Assembly (NCBI GenBank): GCA_000433875.1
Contig: HF993317.1
Coordinates: forward strand, 1-16,299
Length of the DNA: 16,299 bases
From: Firmicutes bacterium CAG:884
Lineage (GTDB): Bacteria > Bacillota_I > Bacilli_A > RF39 > UBA660
Direction: 5' to 3'
The stretch's first letter is position 1. Every line of letters starts with the position of its first letter. Of this stretch, positions 6,333 through 12,436 are shown one piece after another. Position numbers and translations under genes: made by a program. The notes under the pieces are model-generated. The model searched no databases. It was not told the origin of the DNA and saw only the letters and a list, made by a program, of their open reading frames with translations.

Positions 6333-7169
6333 CTATACAACTACAGGAATTATTACTTTAACAATTTTTTCAATACAATCCATTATCTCATCGTAATCAA
6401 TACCATTTGCATATTTATATTTTTTCTTATAAAAATCCCAACGCTCCCTAATAATCTCACTATTTTTTAATGCAATGATTGTTTCTTCAATATTTCCTAC
6501 ATAGTTTCTGTTAATAAAAGTTTTATTCACTGCCTTACGTAGATTATCTACCTTAACATAATTCCAGCCTTTAGTATATATTAAATACAAATCATAATAA
6601 TCTCTTATTCTACTATTTGCTTCTGCTCTCCTCAAAATTGTCTCCAGCTTTTCCGCAATTACAGTTTCAATATTGTATGACCATACATTTATATAATTAT
6701 CTCCTAATATTGGAAGATATTTATATATAATTGGTTTCGGAGTTATAGGATCGCCGGTTGCGATATCAATTTGAAAATTTTCTACAATTGTGTCAAGTTT
6801 AACATTTAAAACAACCCTAAAACCACCATATTGATCTTCTTCGCGTATATTACCAATTTCTACTAAACTTATTAGAGCACCATCATTAATATCAATTGAA
6901 ATAATTGATTTAATCATATCCTCAACATTTTTTTTAGAGAAATTAGCATCCTTAATTGCTGTATCTATATCTTTGGTAGATCGATTTTCCAATCCAAACA
7001 ATGTACTCAAATAAAATCCACCTTTTAAAATAAAATTATCACGATATTCACTTATTGCTAATCTTTCAATAAAACGATCATACATATGTAATCGAAGTAG
7101 TGTATTAAAATCCAAATTACGTTTTACAGCTATATTTTTTAATTTATCTTTTATTTGCATACTATTCAT
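6333..7169 (-). CDS. abiEii: AbiEii toxin, nucleotidyltransferase (type IV toxin-antitoxin)
   Basis: AbiEii is the toxin of the AbiE abortive-infection system, a DNA polymerase beta-like nucleotidyltransferase (related MenT toxins block tRNA acceptor ends) that halts growth, for instance after phage infection. In 278 residues the family motifs are visible: FILKGGFYLSTLFGL (46-60) with RSTKDID (63-69; D67 and D69 are the metal-binding pair), DIATGD (135-140), AEKLETIL (172-179), and RIRDYYDLYLI (187-197; D190 and D193). The catalytic set therefore looks intact. The start overlaps the end of abiEi by 8 bp with only a weak ribosome site, indicating translational coupling, so the toxin is made only when the antitoxin gene is translated. 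A second ATG three codons in (7160) could also serve. Family assignment is firm; the target in this organism is not known. Confidence 0.93.
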   Translation of the reverse strand: MNSMQIKDKLKNIAVKRNLDFNTLLRLHMYDRFIERLAISEYRDNFILKGGFYLSTLFGLENRSTKDIDTAIKDANFSKKNVEDMIKSIISIDINDGALISLVEIGNIREEDQYGGFRVVLNVKLDTIVENFQIDIATGDPITPKPIIYKYLPILGDNYINVWSYNIETVIAEKLETILRRAEANSRIRDYYDLYLIYTKGWNYVKVDNLRKAVNKTFINRNYVGNIEETIIALKNSEIIRERWDFYKKKYKYANGIDYDEIMDCIEKIVKVIIPVVV

Positions 7170-7788
7170 ACATCATACTCACAAAATCCATAACTTTTTC
7201 TTTTATGCCAAACATTTCAGCATACTTTGAAAGTTTAATTAGATCTTTATCTTTTCTTTTTAGATATTCTTTAATTGCATATTTAATATGTTCAGGATCC
7301 ATTCTTTTTTTTGAACGAATTATATCACAAATACATCTTTCTATATCATAAGCTTTTACTTTATTTCCTTGTGGTGTATCAATTTCAATTACACCTATAT
7401 TATAAAACTTATCATCAACATAAAAAACATTATGTTTTTTTAGTTTAGAATTATTATACTTTTTTGTAACCGTTATATCAAACGAACCATCTGGAGCTTT
7501 AATCGAAAGGTTATGAAAATAAAGTGCAGTCATATGCGAATAAATTATCTTAGGTGTACTTATACTAAGTACATAATACACATCTTCAATTTTTGCAGAA
7601 TCTATATATATTCCCTTAGAAACTTTTTCTATCATTCCCTTTTGAACCATAATAGAAAGATAACTTCTACTTATATCAAAATCTTCAAGTTCTTTTGCAG
7701 TAATATAACCATTATTTTCTTCCATAAGTTTTTGAATAATTTCTATATTACTTTTATTTACAAACTCATCAATTGTCATAAATTCCAT
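7162..7788 (-). CDS. abiEi: AbiEi antitoxin and autorepressor (winged helix)
   Basis: AbiEi counteracts AbiEii without a stable complex (type IV) and represses its own operon by binding inverted repeats with an N-terminal winged helix. The 208-residue protein begins MEFMTIDEFVNKSNIEIIQ; a helix-turn-helix is plausible around residues 14-60 (NGYITAKELEDFDISRSYLS, then VSKGIYID). The middle has the family-like segments TPKIIYSHMTALYFHNLS and DGSFDITVTKKY, with IERCICDIIRSKKRMD following. The ATG at 7788 is chosen because AGAGGTGA precedes it; an in-frame ATG at 7812 would coincide with the predicted transcription start. It is the first gene of the operon, directly under a consensus promoter covered by an inverted repeat, and it overlaps abiEii by 8 bp. 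Confidence 0.9.
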   Translation of the reverse strand: MEFMTIDEFVNKSNIEIIQKLMEENNGYITAKELEDFDISRSYLSIMVQKGMIEKVSKGIYIDSAKIEDVYYVLSISTPKIIYSHMTALYFHNLSIKAPDGSFDITVTKKYNNSKLKKHNVFYVDDKFYNIGVIEIDTPQGNKVKAYDIERCICDIIRSKKRMDPEHIKYAIKEYLKRKDKDLIKLSKYAEMFGIKEKVMDFVSMMYE

Positions 7789-7805
7789 AATTTCACCTCT
7801 TTGTT

Positions 7806-7847
7806 CATTCATACGGACATTATATCATTTATCCGTATGATTGTCAA
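7806..7847 (-). promoter_or_regulatory. abiE promoter with AbiEi-type operator
   Basis: On the minus strand TTGACA (7847-7842), a 17-bp spacer and TATAAT (7824-7819) form a fully consensus promoter, with the start near 7812. The inverted repeat CATTCATACGGA (7806-7817) and TCCGTATGATTG (7832-7843), with one arm mismatch and a 14-bp gap, places one arm between -35 and -10 and the other over the start site. A repressor bound there would block RNA polymerase. AbiEi is the natural candidate, from the known autorepression of this family. Confidence 0.85.
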
Positions 7848-7907
7848 CTTTGTTAAAATGTATAAATCTAAACATTTATATTTCAAAAATATATTTTTTT
7901 CAACCAA

Positions 7908-7938
7908 AAAAGCCTTAGAATAAAATCTAAGGTTTTTA
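7908..7938. repeat. 31-bp terminator-like direct repeat, right copy
   Basis: This copy is identical over 31 bp to 5681-5711. The stop codon of the minus-strand gene 7936-8373 lies at its end (7938-7936), and on that strand the hairpin CCTTAGA/TCTAAGG is followed by CTTTTTT, so here it acts as the terminator of that gene. Sequence beyond the 31 bp differs between the copies on both sides. Confidence 0.9.
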
Positions 7939-8373
7939 TAAATATTTCTTTAACTCTTCAATAGAATTATTCTGAAACTCATATAAATCCTTCGCTAATT
8001 TAATAATCTTTTTATCAGCCACTTTACTATATTTATCAAGTTTCTTTTCCATCTCTATTTTTCCCATATTTAAGCCCTGTATTAACATCTCAGCAATCGC
8101 TGAATCCGAATTATCCTTCACAACAGACATATTAATACCAATAAAAGAACTCATCTTTGTCATTATATTTGTATTTTTAGGCTCAATCTTATTATTTTTA
8201 AGTAATTTCTTACAATCCTTAACTATCTTCTCATATTCTTTTAACTCATCCTCAATAGCCTTTTTTAATTTATTTTCCTTATTCTCTAAAGCCCTTATTA
8301 AATTAGTAGTACTCTCATACCCCATATTCGCACACTTATAAATATACTCTAATAATTCATTATTCTCTTTCAT
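7936..8373 (-). CDS. Helical-bundle hypothetical protein, 145 residues
   Basis: I do not recognise a named family. The sequence is almost wholly predicted helix: amphipathic segments rich in K, E, L and I, with a central conserved-looking stretch NSDSAIAEMLIQGLNMGKIEM (about 88-108). Length and pattern suggest a four-helix bundle, loosely like ferritin-type proteins, but no set of metal-binding Glu and His residues is apparent. There is no signal peptide or membrane segment. The ATG has AAAGGAAAG upstream. It is divergent from the 8447-8713 gene across 73 bp and ends in the right 31-bp hairpin. Before insertion of the AbiE segment it probably converged directly on uppS. Confidence 0.75.
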   Translation of the reverse strand: MKENNELLEYIYKCANMGYESTTNLIRALENKENKLKKAIEDELKEYEKIVKDCKKLLKNNKIEPKNTNIMTKMSSFIGINMSVVKDNSDSAIAEMLIQGLNMGKIEMEKKLDKYSKVADKKIIKLAKDLYEFQNNSIEELKKYL

Positions 8374-8446
8374 AACACTTTCCTTTCAACTATATTATGA
8401 AACAATATTCAAAATTTTATTCATATAATTTTATAGAGATGATACT

Positions 8447-8713
8447 ATGTCCTTACCAAATATTCCCCCAAAATTATTTACCCTTTCAGCAGTCGCATTA
8501 GGATACCTCCTAATAGATGATTTAACAGCAAACGAACAAAACGCCTTAGGAAACTGGCTAATGTTAACCGCCCAAGTACTATGTACTAACGCCTTATATA
8601 AACAAGTTGAAGCCGAAAGAAGAAATGGACCAAACAACATTAATGTTGAAACACTAGAAAAAATGATATATGCTCTAAAAAAAGAATTAGAAGAATTAAA
8701 AAAAATGAGTTAA
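8447..8713 (+). CDS. Small hypothetical protein with hydrophobic N-terminal half
   Basis: This 88-residue protein begins MSLPNIPPKLFTLSAVALGY. Residues 9-50 are largely hydrophobic, with a central LTANEQNALGNW turn, which could form two membrane or buried helices. The rest is a charged helix ending in KKELEELKKMS, a likely coiled coil. Similar small proteins are, as far as I recall, common in Firmicutes without known function. The ATG has only a moderate ribosome site (AGAGATGAT); TATAAT at 8424-8429 may be the -10. The antisense frame at 8431-8640 is a shadow: this strand has the helix pattern, a promoter-like element and a clean convergent end with the next gene. Confidence 0.72.
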   Translation: MSLPNIPPKLFTLSAVALGYLLIDDLTANEQNALGNWLMLTAQVLCTNALYKQVEAERRNGPNNINVETLEKMIYALKKELEELKKMS

Positions 8714-8722
8714 ACTCATTTT
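8698..8722. terminator. Shared terminator of convergent genes
   Basis: A 9-bp stem (AAAATGAGT at 8702-8710 with ACTCATTTT at 8714-8722) has the stop TAA of the plus-strand gene as its loop (8711-8713). The minus-strand stop TGA (8718-8716) lies in the stem. On the minus strand eight T (8705-8698) follow, so it serves mainly the PLP-enzyme operon; the plus-strand T-run is only four. Confidence 0.75.
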
Positions 8723-9927
8723 AAACTATTAACAGCATTTGTAATTGCTATCTTACCATATTCATAAGTAAGTGAACCCTGTTGATAAGCAATATAAGGT
8801 GCTCTAATTGGACCATCGCAAGAAAGTTCCAAACTAGATCCTTGTGTAAAAGTACCAGCCGCCATAATTACCTTATCATCATATCCCGGCATATCATCAG
8901 GTACCACACTAGCACTTGAATCAATTGGTGAATTATATTGTATTTGTTTACAATAATTAATCAAATCATCAGGATTACCAAACTCAATATTTTGAACAAT
9001 ATCAGCCCTTTTTTCATTATATTTAGGTTCTACCTTATAACCACTCAATTCAAGTACTCTTGATGTAAATATAGCAGTCTTTAAAGCCGCTGCAACACTA
9101 GATGGAGCCATATACAAACCTTGCAATATAGCTTTATTAAAACCTAAAGTTGGACCAACTTCCTTTCCACAACCCGGAACAGTTAATCTTTCAGCAACTA
9201 ATTCAACTAAATCTTTTCTACCAACAACATAACCACCATTAGGAGCAAGACCACCACCTAAATTCTTAATTAAAGAACCAACAGCTATATCCGCACCTAC
9301 TTCAATAGGTTCCTTTTCATCAACTAATTCACAATAACAATTATCAATCATAATTATTGCGTCTTCATCAATACTTCTAATAAAATCAATTACTTTTTCT
9401 AGCTTTTCAATTGTAATAGACTTTCTAGTTGAATACCCCTTAGATCTCTGAATTTCAATTACTTTAACTTTGTTATTTTTTAAATAATTTTCTATCTTAT
9501 CATAATCAAATTCATTATCTACTAAATCTATCTCATCATACTTTACGCCAAACGCTTTTAAAGATGAATTATTTTCTTTGATACCAATAACCTCATGTAA
9601 TGTATCATAAGGTGTACCTGTAATTGAAAGTAATATATCATTTGGTCTAAGTAAACCAAATAAAGTAACAGTTAAAGCATGTGTACCAGATATAATTTGT
9701 GTTCTAACTAAAGCATCTTCAGCTTTAAAAATACTAGCATAAACCCTTTCAATTACATCTCTTCCATCATCATTATAACCATACCCATCTGTTGAATTAA
9801 AATGATATGTTGAAACTCCATTTTCTATAAATGCATTCAAAACCTTTAAACTATTTTTGTAACACATGTCATTAATACTTTCTATATAAGGTTTTATATC
9901 TTTTTCTGCTTGTTCAAATATATTCAT
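8716..9927 (-). CDS. PLP enzyme, aluminium-resistance/methionine gamma-lyase-like family (YnbB-like)
   Basis: This 403-residue protein belongs to the fold-type I PLP enzymes annotated as aluminium resistance protein or methionine gamma-lyase family (B. subtilis YnbB is an example). Visible motifs are FNSTDGYGYNDDGRD (43-57), TQIISGTHALTVTLFG (76-91), the cofactor-binding aspartate in IMIDNCYCE (D195), and the PLP lysine in SLIKNLGGGLAPNGG (K221). SVVPDDMPGYDDKVIMAAGT and ELSCDGPIRAPY near the end are typical of this group. The length is usual for the family. The true substrate is uncertain: it resembles Cys/Met-metabolism enzymes, and the aluminium name rests on an old phenotype. It overlaps the upstream dehydrogenase by 4 bp (ATGA), so the two are cotranscribed and probably coupled in translation. 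Confidence 0.9.
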   Translation of the reverse strand: MNIFEQAEKDIKPYIESINDMCYKNSLKVLNAFIENGVSTYHFNSTDGYGYNDDGRDVIERVYASIFKAEDALVRTQIISGTHALTVTLFGLLRPNDILLSITGTPYDTLHEVIGIKENNSSLKAFGVKYDEIDLVDNEFDYDKIENYLKNNKVKVIEIQRSKGYSTRKSITIEKLEKVIDFIRSIDEDAIIMIDNCYCELVDEKEPIEVGADIAVGSLIKNLGGGLAPNGGYVVGRKDLVELVAERLTVPGCGKEVGPTLGFNKAILQGLYMAPSSVAAALKTAIFTSRVLELSGYKVEPKYNEKRADIVQNIEFGNPDDLINYCKQIQYNSPIDSSASVVPDDMPGYDDKVIMAAGTFTQGSSLELSCDGPIRAPYIAYQQGSLTYEYGKIAITNAVNSLK

Positions 9928-10631
9928 CTTTTACCTCCATCAATTCTAATAACTTCCCCGTCTATATAATCATTTTCACATAAAAATAATATACTACGCG
10001 CAATCTCATAAGGACTTCCAAATCTATTTAATAATATCTTTTCTTTTTCTTCTTTAATAAATGATTCATCCATATTTAATGTATCTTTTGTTTCAATCCA
10101 ACCAGGTGCGATAGCATTAACACATATATATGGTGCATAATATTTAGCAAGATTCTTAGTTAAATTAATTAAACCAGCTTTTGATGCATCATAATCAATA
10201 GATTCAGGATAATATGTATCAATTCCATTCGTACTTGCAACATTAATTATTTTACCATATTTATTATCAAGCATATACTTACCTAATTTTTTAGATAACA
10301 AAAAAGGTCCAACTAAATTAACATCTAATACTTTCATAAATGTTTCTTTTGTTTTTTCCTCTAATGGTTCATCATAATAAAAAGCAGCATTATTAATTAA
10401 TATATCAATATGTTCATATTTATTAATTAAATAATTAACCATATTATCTATATCATTTTCATTTGTTAAATCACATTTTATAAATTCAATACTAAGTTCT
10501 TTTTCTAATTCATACGCTCTTTCCCAATTTTTATTATAATGACCAATAACATTATAATTATTTTTTAAAAGCAATCTTAAAATCTCTTCCCCTAAAGTAC
10601 CAGTAGAACCTGTAACTAAAACATTTTTCAT
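9924..10631 (-). CDS. Short-chain dehydrogenase/reductase (FabG-like)
   Basis: A classical NAD(P)-dependent SDR of 235 residues with a Rossmann fold. The cofactor motif is TGSTGTLG (7-14), with CDLTNEND (53-60) and the NNAA motif (80-83). Catalytic residues are Ser133 in NVASTNG and Tyr147/Lys151 in YDASK; NAIAPGWIETKD (172-183) and the end IRIDGG are typical. It resembles 3-oxoacyl-ACP reductases, but that name is often given by default and there are no fatty-acid genes nearby, so the substrate is open. The second glycine of the usual TGxxxGIG is shifted to GTLG. The ATG has AGGTGG upstream. It is first in a two-gene operon with the PLP enzyme (4-bp overlap), which suggests a shared, unidentified pathway. 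Confidence 0.9.
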   Translation of the reverse strand: MKNVLVTGSTGTLGEEILRLLLKNNYNVIGHYNKNWERAYELEKELSIEFIKCDLTNENDIDNMVNYLINKYEHIDILINNAAFYYDEPLEEKTKETFMKVLDVNLVGPFLLSKKLGKYMLDNKYGKIINVASTNGIDTYYPESIDYDASKAGLINLTKNLAKYYAPYICVNAIAPGWIETKDTLNMDESFIKEEKEKILLNRFGSPYEIARSILFLCENDYIDGEVIRIDGGKR

Positions 10632-10649
10632 ATTTCAACCACCTAAAAC

Positions 10650-10678
10650 ATTATAATATTTTTTTTATATTTTGTAAA
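10650..10678 (-). promoter_or_regulatory. Promoter of the dehydrogenase-PLP enzyme operon
   Basis: On the minus strand TTTACA (10678-10673), 17 bp and TATAAT (10655-10650). The start would fall near 10643, at the ribosome site AGGTGG (10644-10639), giving a very short leader as for uppS. Confidence 0.65.
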
Positions 10679-10688
10679 ATAGAACAAG

Positions 10689-10716
10689 AAAAAAATTGTT
10701 ATATTATAACAATTTT
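10689..10716 (-). terminator. Terminator of the 58-residue gene
   Basis: A near-perfect stem AAAATTGTTATA (10692-10703) with TATAACAATTTT (10705-10716) starts seven bases after the stop. On the minus strand a T-run of seven (10695-10689) overlaps its end. In practice the inner AT pairs would open to form the loop. Confidence 0.75.
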
Positions 10717-10723
10717 AATTATC

Positions 10724-10900
10724 TTATATATAATTTTTAATATCATCAAAATTAATCTTAACAAAGTTTTCATAATCAACCGAATACCAAGATCTTTTAG
10801 TATCCAAATTATATTTAATTATTACAACCTCTCTTTCATCAAGATCATTCTTTAAACAAAAATCTAAAGCATTTTGACCATCTAATATCTTTGTAACCAT
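10724..10900 (-). CDS. Small hypothetical protein, 58 residues
   Basis: I do not recognise this protein: it starts MVTKILDGQNALDFCLKNDL and ends NFVKINFDDIKNYI, acidic and soluble-looking, with one cysteine and no membrane segment. The start is the ATG at 10900 with AAAGGAG eight bases upstream. The frame is open further, to 11023, but that would run through the promoter and ribosome site and gives an unlikely Phe/Cys-rich peptide. It has a complete set of its own signals: a TTTACA-17-TATTAT promoter, a good ribosome site and a strong terminator. Such isolation suggests independent and possibly regulated expression. Confidence 0.75.
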   Translation of the reverse strand: MVTKILDGQNALDFCLKNDLDEREVVIIKYNLDTKRSWYSVDYENFVKINFDDIKNYI

Positions 10901-10923
10901 AATTTTTCTCCTTTCACAAGAAC

Positions 10924-10952
10924 ATAATAGCACATAAATATTACCTTGTAAA
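10924..10952 (-). promoter_or_regulatory. Promoter of the 58-residue gene
   Basis: On the minus strand TTTACA (10952-10947) and TATTAT (10929-10924) have a 17-bp spacer, with TG one base before the -10 (extended). The rest of the intergenic stretch up to 11078 is A/T runs in which I see no further clear element. Confidence 0.75.
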
Positions 10953-11078
10953 ATGAGACTTTTCCGATTTTTTAGCAAAAAATAAACAAAAAAACAGAAA
11001 TTCTCCTTAGAAGAAAAATCCATTTTTAAACCCGATTTTTGTCATTTTCAGTCTTAAACCAAGAAAATTTCAAAAAAA

Positions 11079-11306
11079 TTATTTTTTTTCACTAGTTTTT
11101 TTAGAAATATGCATCGCTAAATCCATACCCTCTAAATCTTTGGTCTTAACGTTCTTCTTAGAAACAACCTCACAAGCACTATCTTTAGGTTTCTTAATTC
11201 TTTTATAAAACCATATAAATAAACCAATCAATAATATAAAAGGCCAAAATCTAAATATTAAAATTAAAATTAAAATAAATAAAATACTATAAATAATATG
11301 TAACAC
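11079..11306 (-). CDS. Small single-pass membrane protein, 75 residues
   Basis: I do not recognise the family. Residues 3-34 are strongly hydrophobic (ILFILILILIFRFWPFILL) and could form one long or two short membrane helices. Then comes the basic YKRIKKPK, which by the positive-inside rule places the charged lysine-rich tail (to residue 75) in the cytoplasm. The start is a GTG at 11306, with AGGTGA four bases upstream. It follows the kinase-like gene by 29 bp on the same strand, so the two probably form a transcription unit. A-runs and T-runs just after the stop could end transcription, but no GC-bearing hairpin is visible. Many such short membrane proteins are unrelated, so function is open. 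Confidence 0.7.
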   Translation of the reverse strand: MLHIIYSILFILILILIFRFWPFILLIGLFIWFYKRIKKPKDSACEVVSKKNVKTKDLEGMDLAMHISKKTSEKK

Positions 11307-11335
11307 ACTATCACCTAATACAATTTTAACACATT

Positions 11336-12067
11336 TTATCTAGTAAAGATACCCCTATTTTCAATAACACTTATAAGTTCATTCGCATTATCATAATTAT
11401 ACCTTTTGTAGCGAGCACAAGAAGTAAGTTCAATATATTCTTCCTTTCGATCAATAAAATCTTCATCATTCTTATATAATTCATTCAAAATAGAATATAA
11501 ACCAACAAATATCGTATAATAAGAACCATCTTCCTCTTTAGTATTCAAAAAAGTATTATAGTTTATAGCTGGACCATCAATATCAATTATACGAGTATTT
11601 GATCCATTATATAAAATGTTTTTCGGAAGTAAATCCATATGATATATTCCACTATCAATAAGAATCTTATTATATTCAATTATTTTTTTATATAAACCAA
11701 GTAATTCCTTCTCATCCTTGTATTTATATCTAAGTAAATTATTATAATTCTTATACCATCTTATTAGAACACCAATATATAAATCATTAATATAAATTAT
11801 TTTTTTAGCGAACTCAATAAATTCATATTCACCATTATATATAAACTTTTTTTGATTTTCTTCATATTTTTTAAGCTCACTACTTTGCCTTTTCAAAGCC
11901 ATAAAACTATTCTTGAAATCATCAAAGCTATTTATATAAGAAGAAAGTTCTTTCAGAACCTTAATCAAAGTATTATCATCATTAATTAAAACAATACCCC
12001 TAGTACCACAAGACAAAAACTTCTTACTTCTAAGCAAATCATACAATTCTCTTAAATTATAATACAT
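11336..12067 (-). CDS. Protein kinase-like phosphotransferase, 243 residues
   Basis: The fold is that of a eukaryotic-type kinase or aminoglycoside-phosphotransferase-like enzyme. SCGTRGIVLIND (19-30) fits the nucleotide-binding turn and Lys36 in TLIKVLK the ATP lysine. GVLIRWYKNYNNLL (99-112) fits the hinge. YHMDLLPKNILYNG (142-155) is the catalytic loop with Asp145 and Asn150, and RIIDIDGPA (159-167) is the metal-binding DFG-like motif with Asp162. It is shorter than most Ser/Thr kinases (about 260-300) and has no sensor or membrane domain. The true substrate (protein, sugar or small molecule) is not known. It has its own TTGACA promoter and a GAGGG ribosome site, and is followed 29 bp later by a small membrane protein that could be its partner. 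Confidence 0.78.
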   Translation of the reverse strand: MYYNLRELYDLLRSKKFLSCGTRGIVLINDDNTLIKVLKELSSYINSFDDFKNSFMALKRQSSELKKYEENQKKFIYNGEYEFIEFAKKIIYINDLYIGVLIRWYKNYNNLLRYKYKDEKELLGLYKKIIEYNKILIDSGIYHMDLLPKNILYNGSNTRIIDIDGPAINYNTFLNTKEEDGSYYTIFVGLYSILNELYKNDEDFIDRKEEYIELTSCARYKRYNYDNANELISVIENRGIFTR

Positions 12068-12085
12068 ATTATTCCCTCTAAATAC

Positions 12086-12113
12086 ATTCTATCATTTACA
12101 TATAATTTGTCAA
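12086..12113 (-). promoter_or_regulatory. Promoter of the kinase-like gene
   Basis: On the minus strand TTGACA (12113-12108), 16 bp and TAGAAT (12091-12086), with TGA before the -10 (extended). It begins directly after the terminator of the holin-like gene upstream, so the kinase gene is a separate unit. Confidence 0.75.
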
Positions 12114-12116
12114 ATT

Positions 12117-12138
12117 AAAAGAAGGCATCAGCCTTCCT
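12117..12138 (-). terminator. Terminator of the holin-like gene, stop codon in the loop
   Basis: On the minus strand GAAGGC-TGAT-GCCTTC (12136-12121) is followed by TTTTAATTT. The stop TGA of the holin-like gene (12130-12128) is within the four-base loop, and a G-U pair extends the stem. The stem is the most GC-rich hairpin in the window. Confidence 0.8.
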
Positions 12139-12385
12139 TTCCATTACATAGCATCTTTCTTAGATTATGAACAACATCATATGTTCCACCAGCAAACAAG
12201 CCAGCCGTACCTATAGCAAGAGAAACATCTTTAGTAACTAAATAGTAAATAACAGCAACTGTTATACCAACTAAAATGTTTTGTATAGGAATAATCTCAT
12301 TTTTTACAAACTCGTATTTCTTAGACAGCTTGCCCAAAAAGAAAGTCACTATGATTGTTATAAAAGCGATTATATTTTCTAACAC
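12128..12385 (-). CDS. Holin-like small membrane protein, 85 residues
   Basis: The protein has two hydrophobic segments: one near the start (ENIIAFITIIVTFFLG) and one after NEIIPIQNILVGI (GITVAVIYYLV). It then has LAIGTAGLFAGGTYDVVHNL and a basic end. This resembles a phage holin family of Firmicutes in which IPIQN, an A/G-rich third segment and GGxYDxxHNL recur. Holins form membrane lesions that release endolysin, but no endolysin or phage gene lies next to it, so it may be a domesticated or stand-alone copy. The start is a GTG at 12385 preceded by AGAAGGTG; a TTG at 12415 in frame lies in the promoter-like TATAAT (12409-12404). It follows addA by 51 bp. Confidence 0.7.
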   Translation of the reverse strand: MLENIIAFITIIVTFFLGKLSKKYEFVKNEIIPIQNILVGITVAVIYYLVTKDVSLAIGTAGLFAGGTYDVVHNLRKMLCNGKEG

Positions 12386-12436
12386 TTTATCACCTTCTAA
12401 CGTATTATATGGCAATAAAAGTATTATGAATATTTT

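Larger units (their letters stand above)
5681..7938. mobile_element. Putative inserted Nudix-AbiE defence cassette, 2,227-bp unit
   Basis: The segment carries abiEi, abiEii and a Nudix gene, all on the minus strand, between identical 31-bp copies of a hairpin. Inside each end, at 5760-5797 and 7806-7847, is a copy of the AbiEi-type operator. Removing one hairpin copy with the intervening DNA joins uppS and the 7936-8373 gene as a convergent pair with about 25 bp between stops and one shared terminator, as at 4664-4694 and 8698-8722. No integrase or transposase is encoded, so any movement would need enzymes from elsewhere or homologous recombination. Boundaries are seen; mobility is inferred. 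Confidence 0.5.

Noticed and set aside
7789..7812. Earlier ATG for abiEi
   Set aside because: It coincides with the predicted transcription start and operator; AGAGGTGA lies before the ATG at 7788.
7513..7923. 136-residue frame on the plus strand
   Set aside because: It is antisense to abiEi and runs through the abiE promoter; the product is a low-complexity Phe/Ile/Asn-rich peptide with no ribosome site.
5681..7938. Transposon with target-site duplication
   Set aside because: A 31-bp duplication is longer than usual target duplications and no transposase or terminal inverted repeats are visible; recombination at a terminator fits better.
8431..8640. 69-residue frame on the minus strand
   Set aside because: Antisense to the 8447-8713 gene, which has the better start context and a tidy convergent terminator.
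10901..11023. Longer 99-residue form of the small gene at 10724
   Set aside because: The extension crosses a clear promoter and the ribosome site of the ATG at 10900.
12128..12385. Prophage at the holin-like gene
   Set aside because: No endolysin, portal, terminase, integrase or tail gene is nearby; neighbours are addA and a kinase-like gene.
12386..12415. TTG start for the holin-like gene
   Set aside because: It lies in the promoter-like TATAAT region; the GTG at 12385 follows AGAAGGTG.
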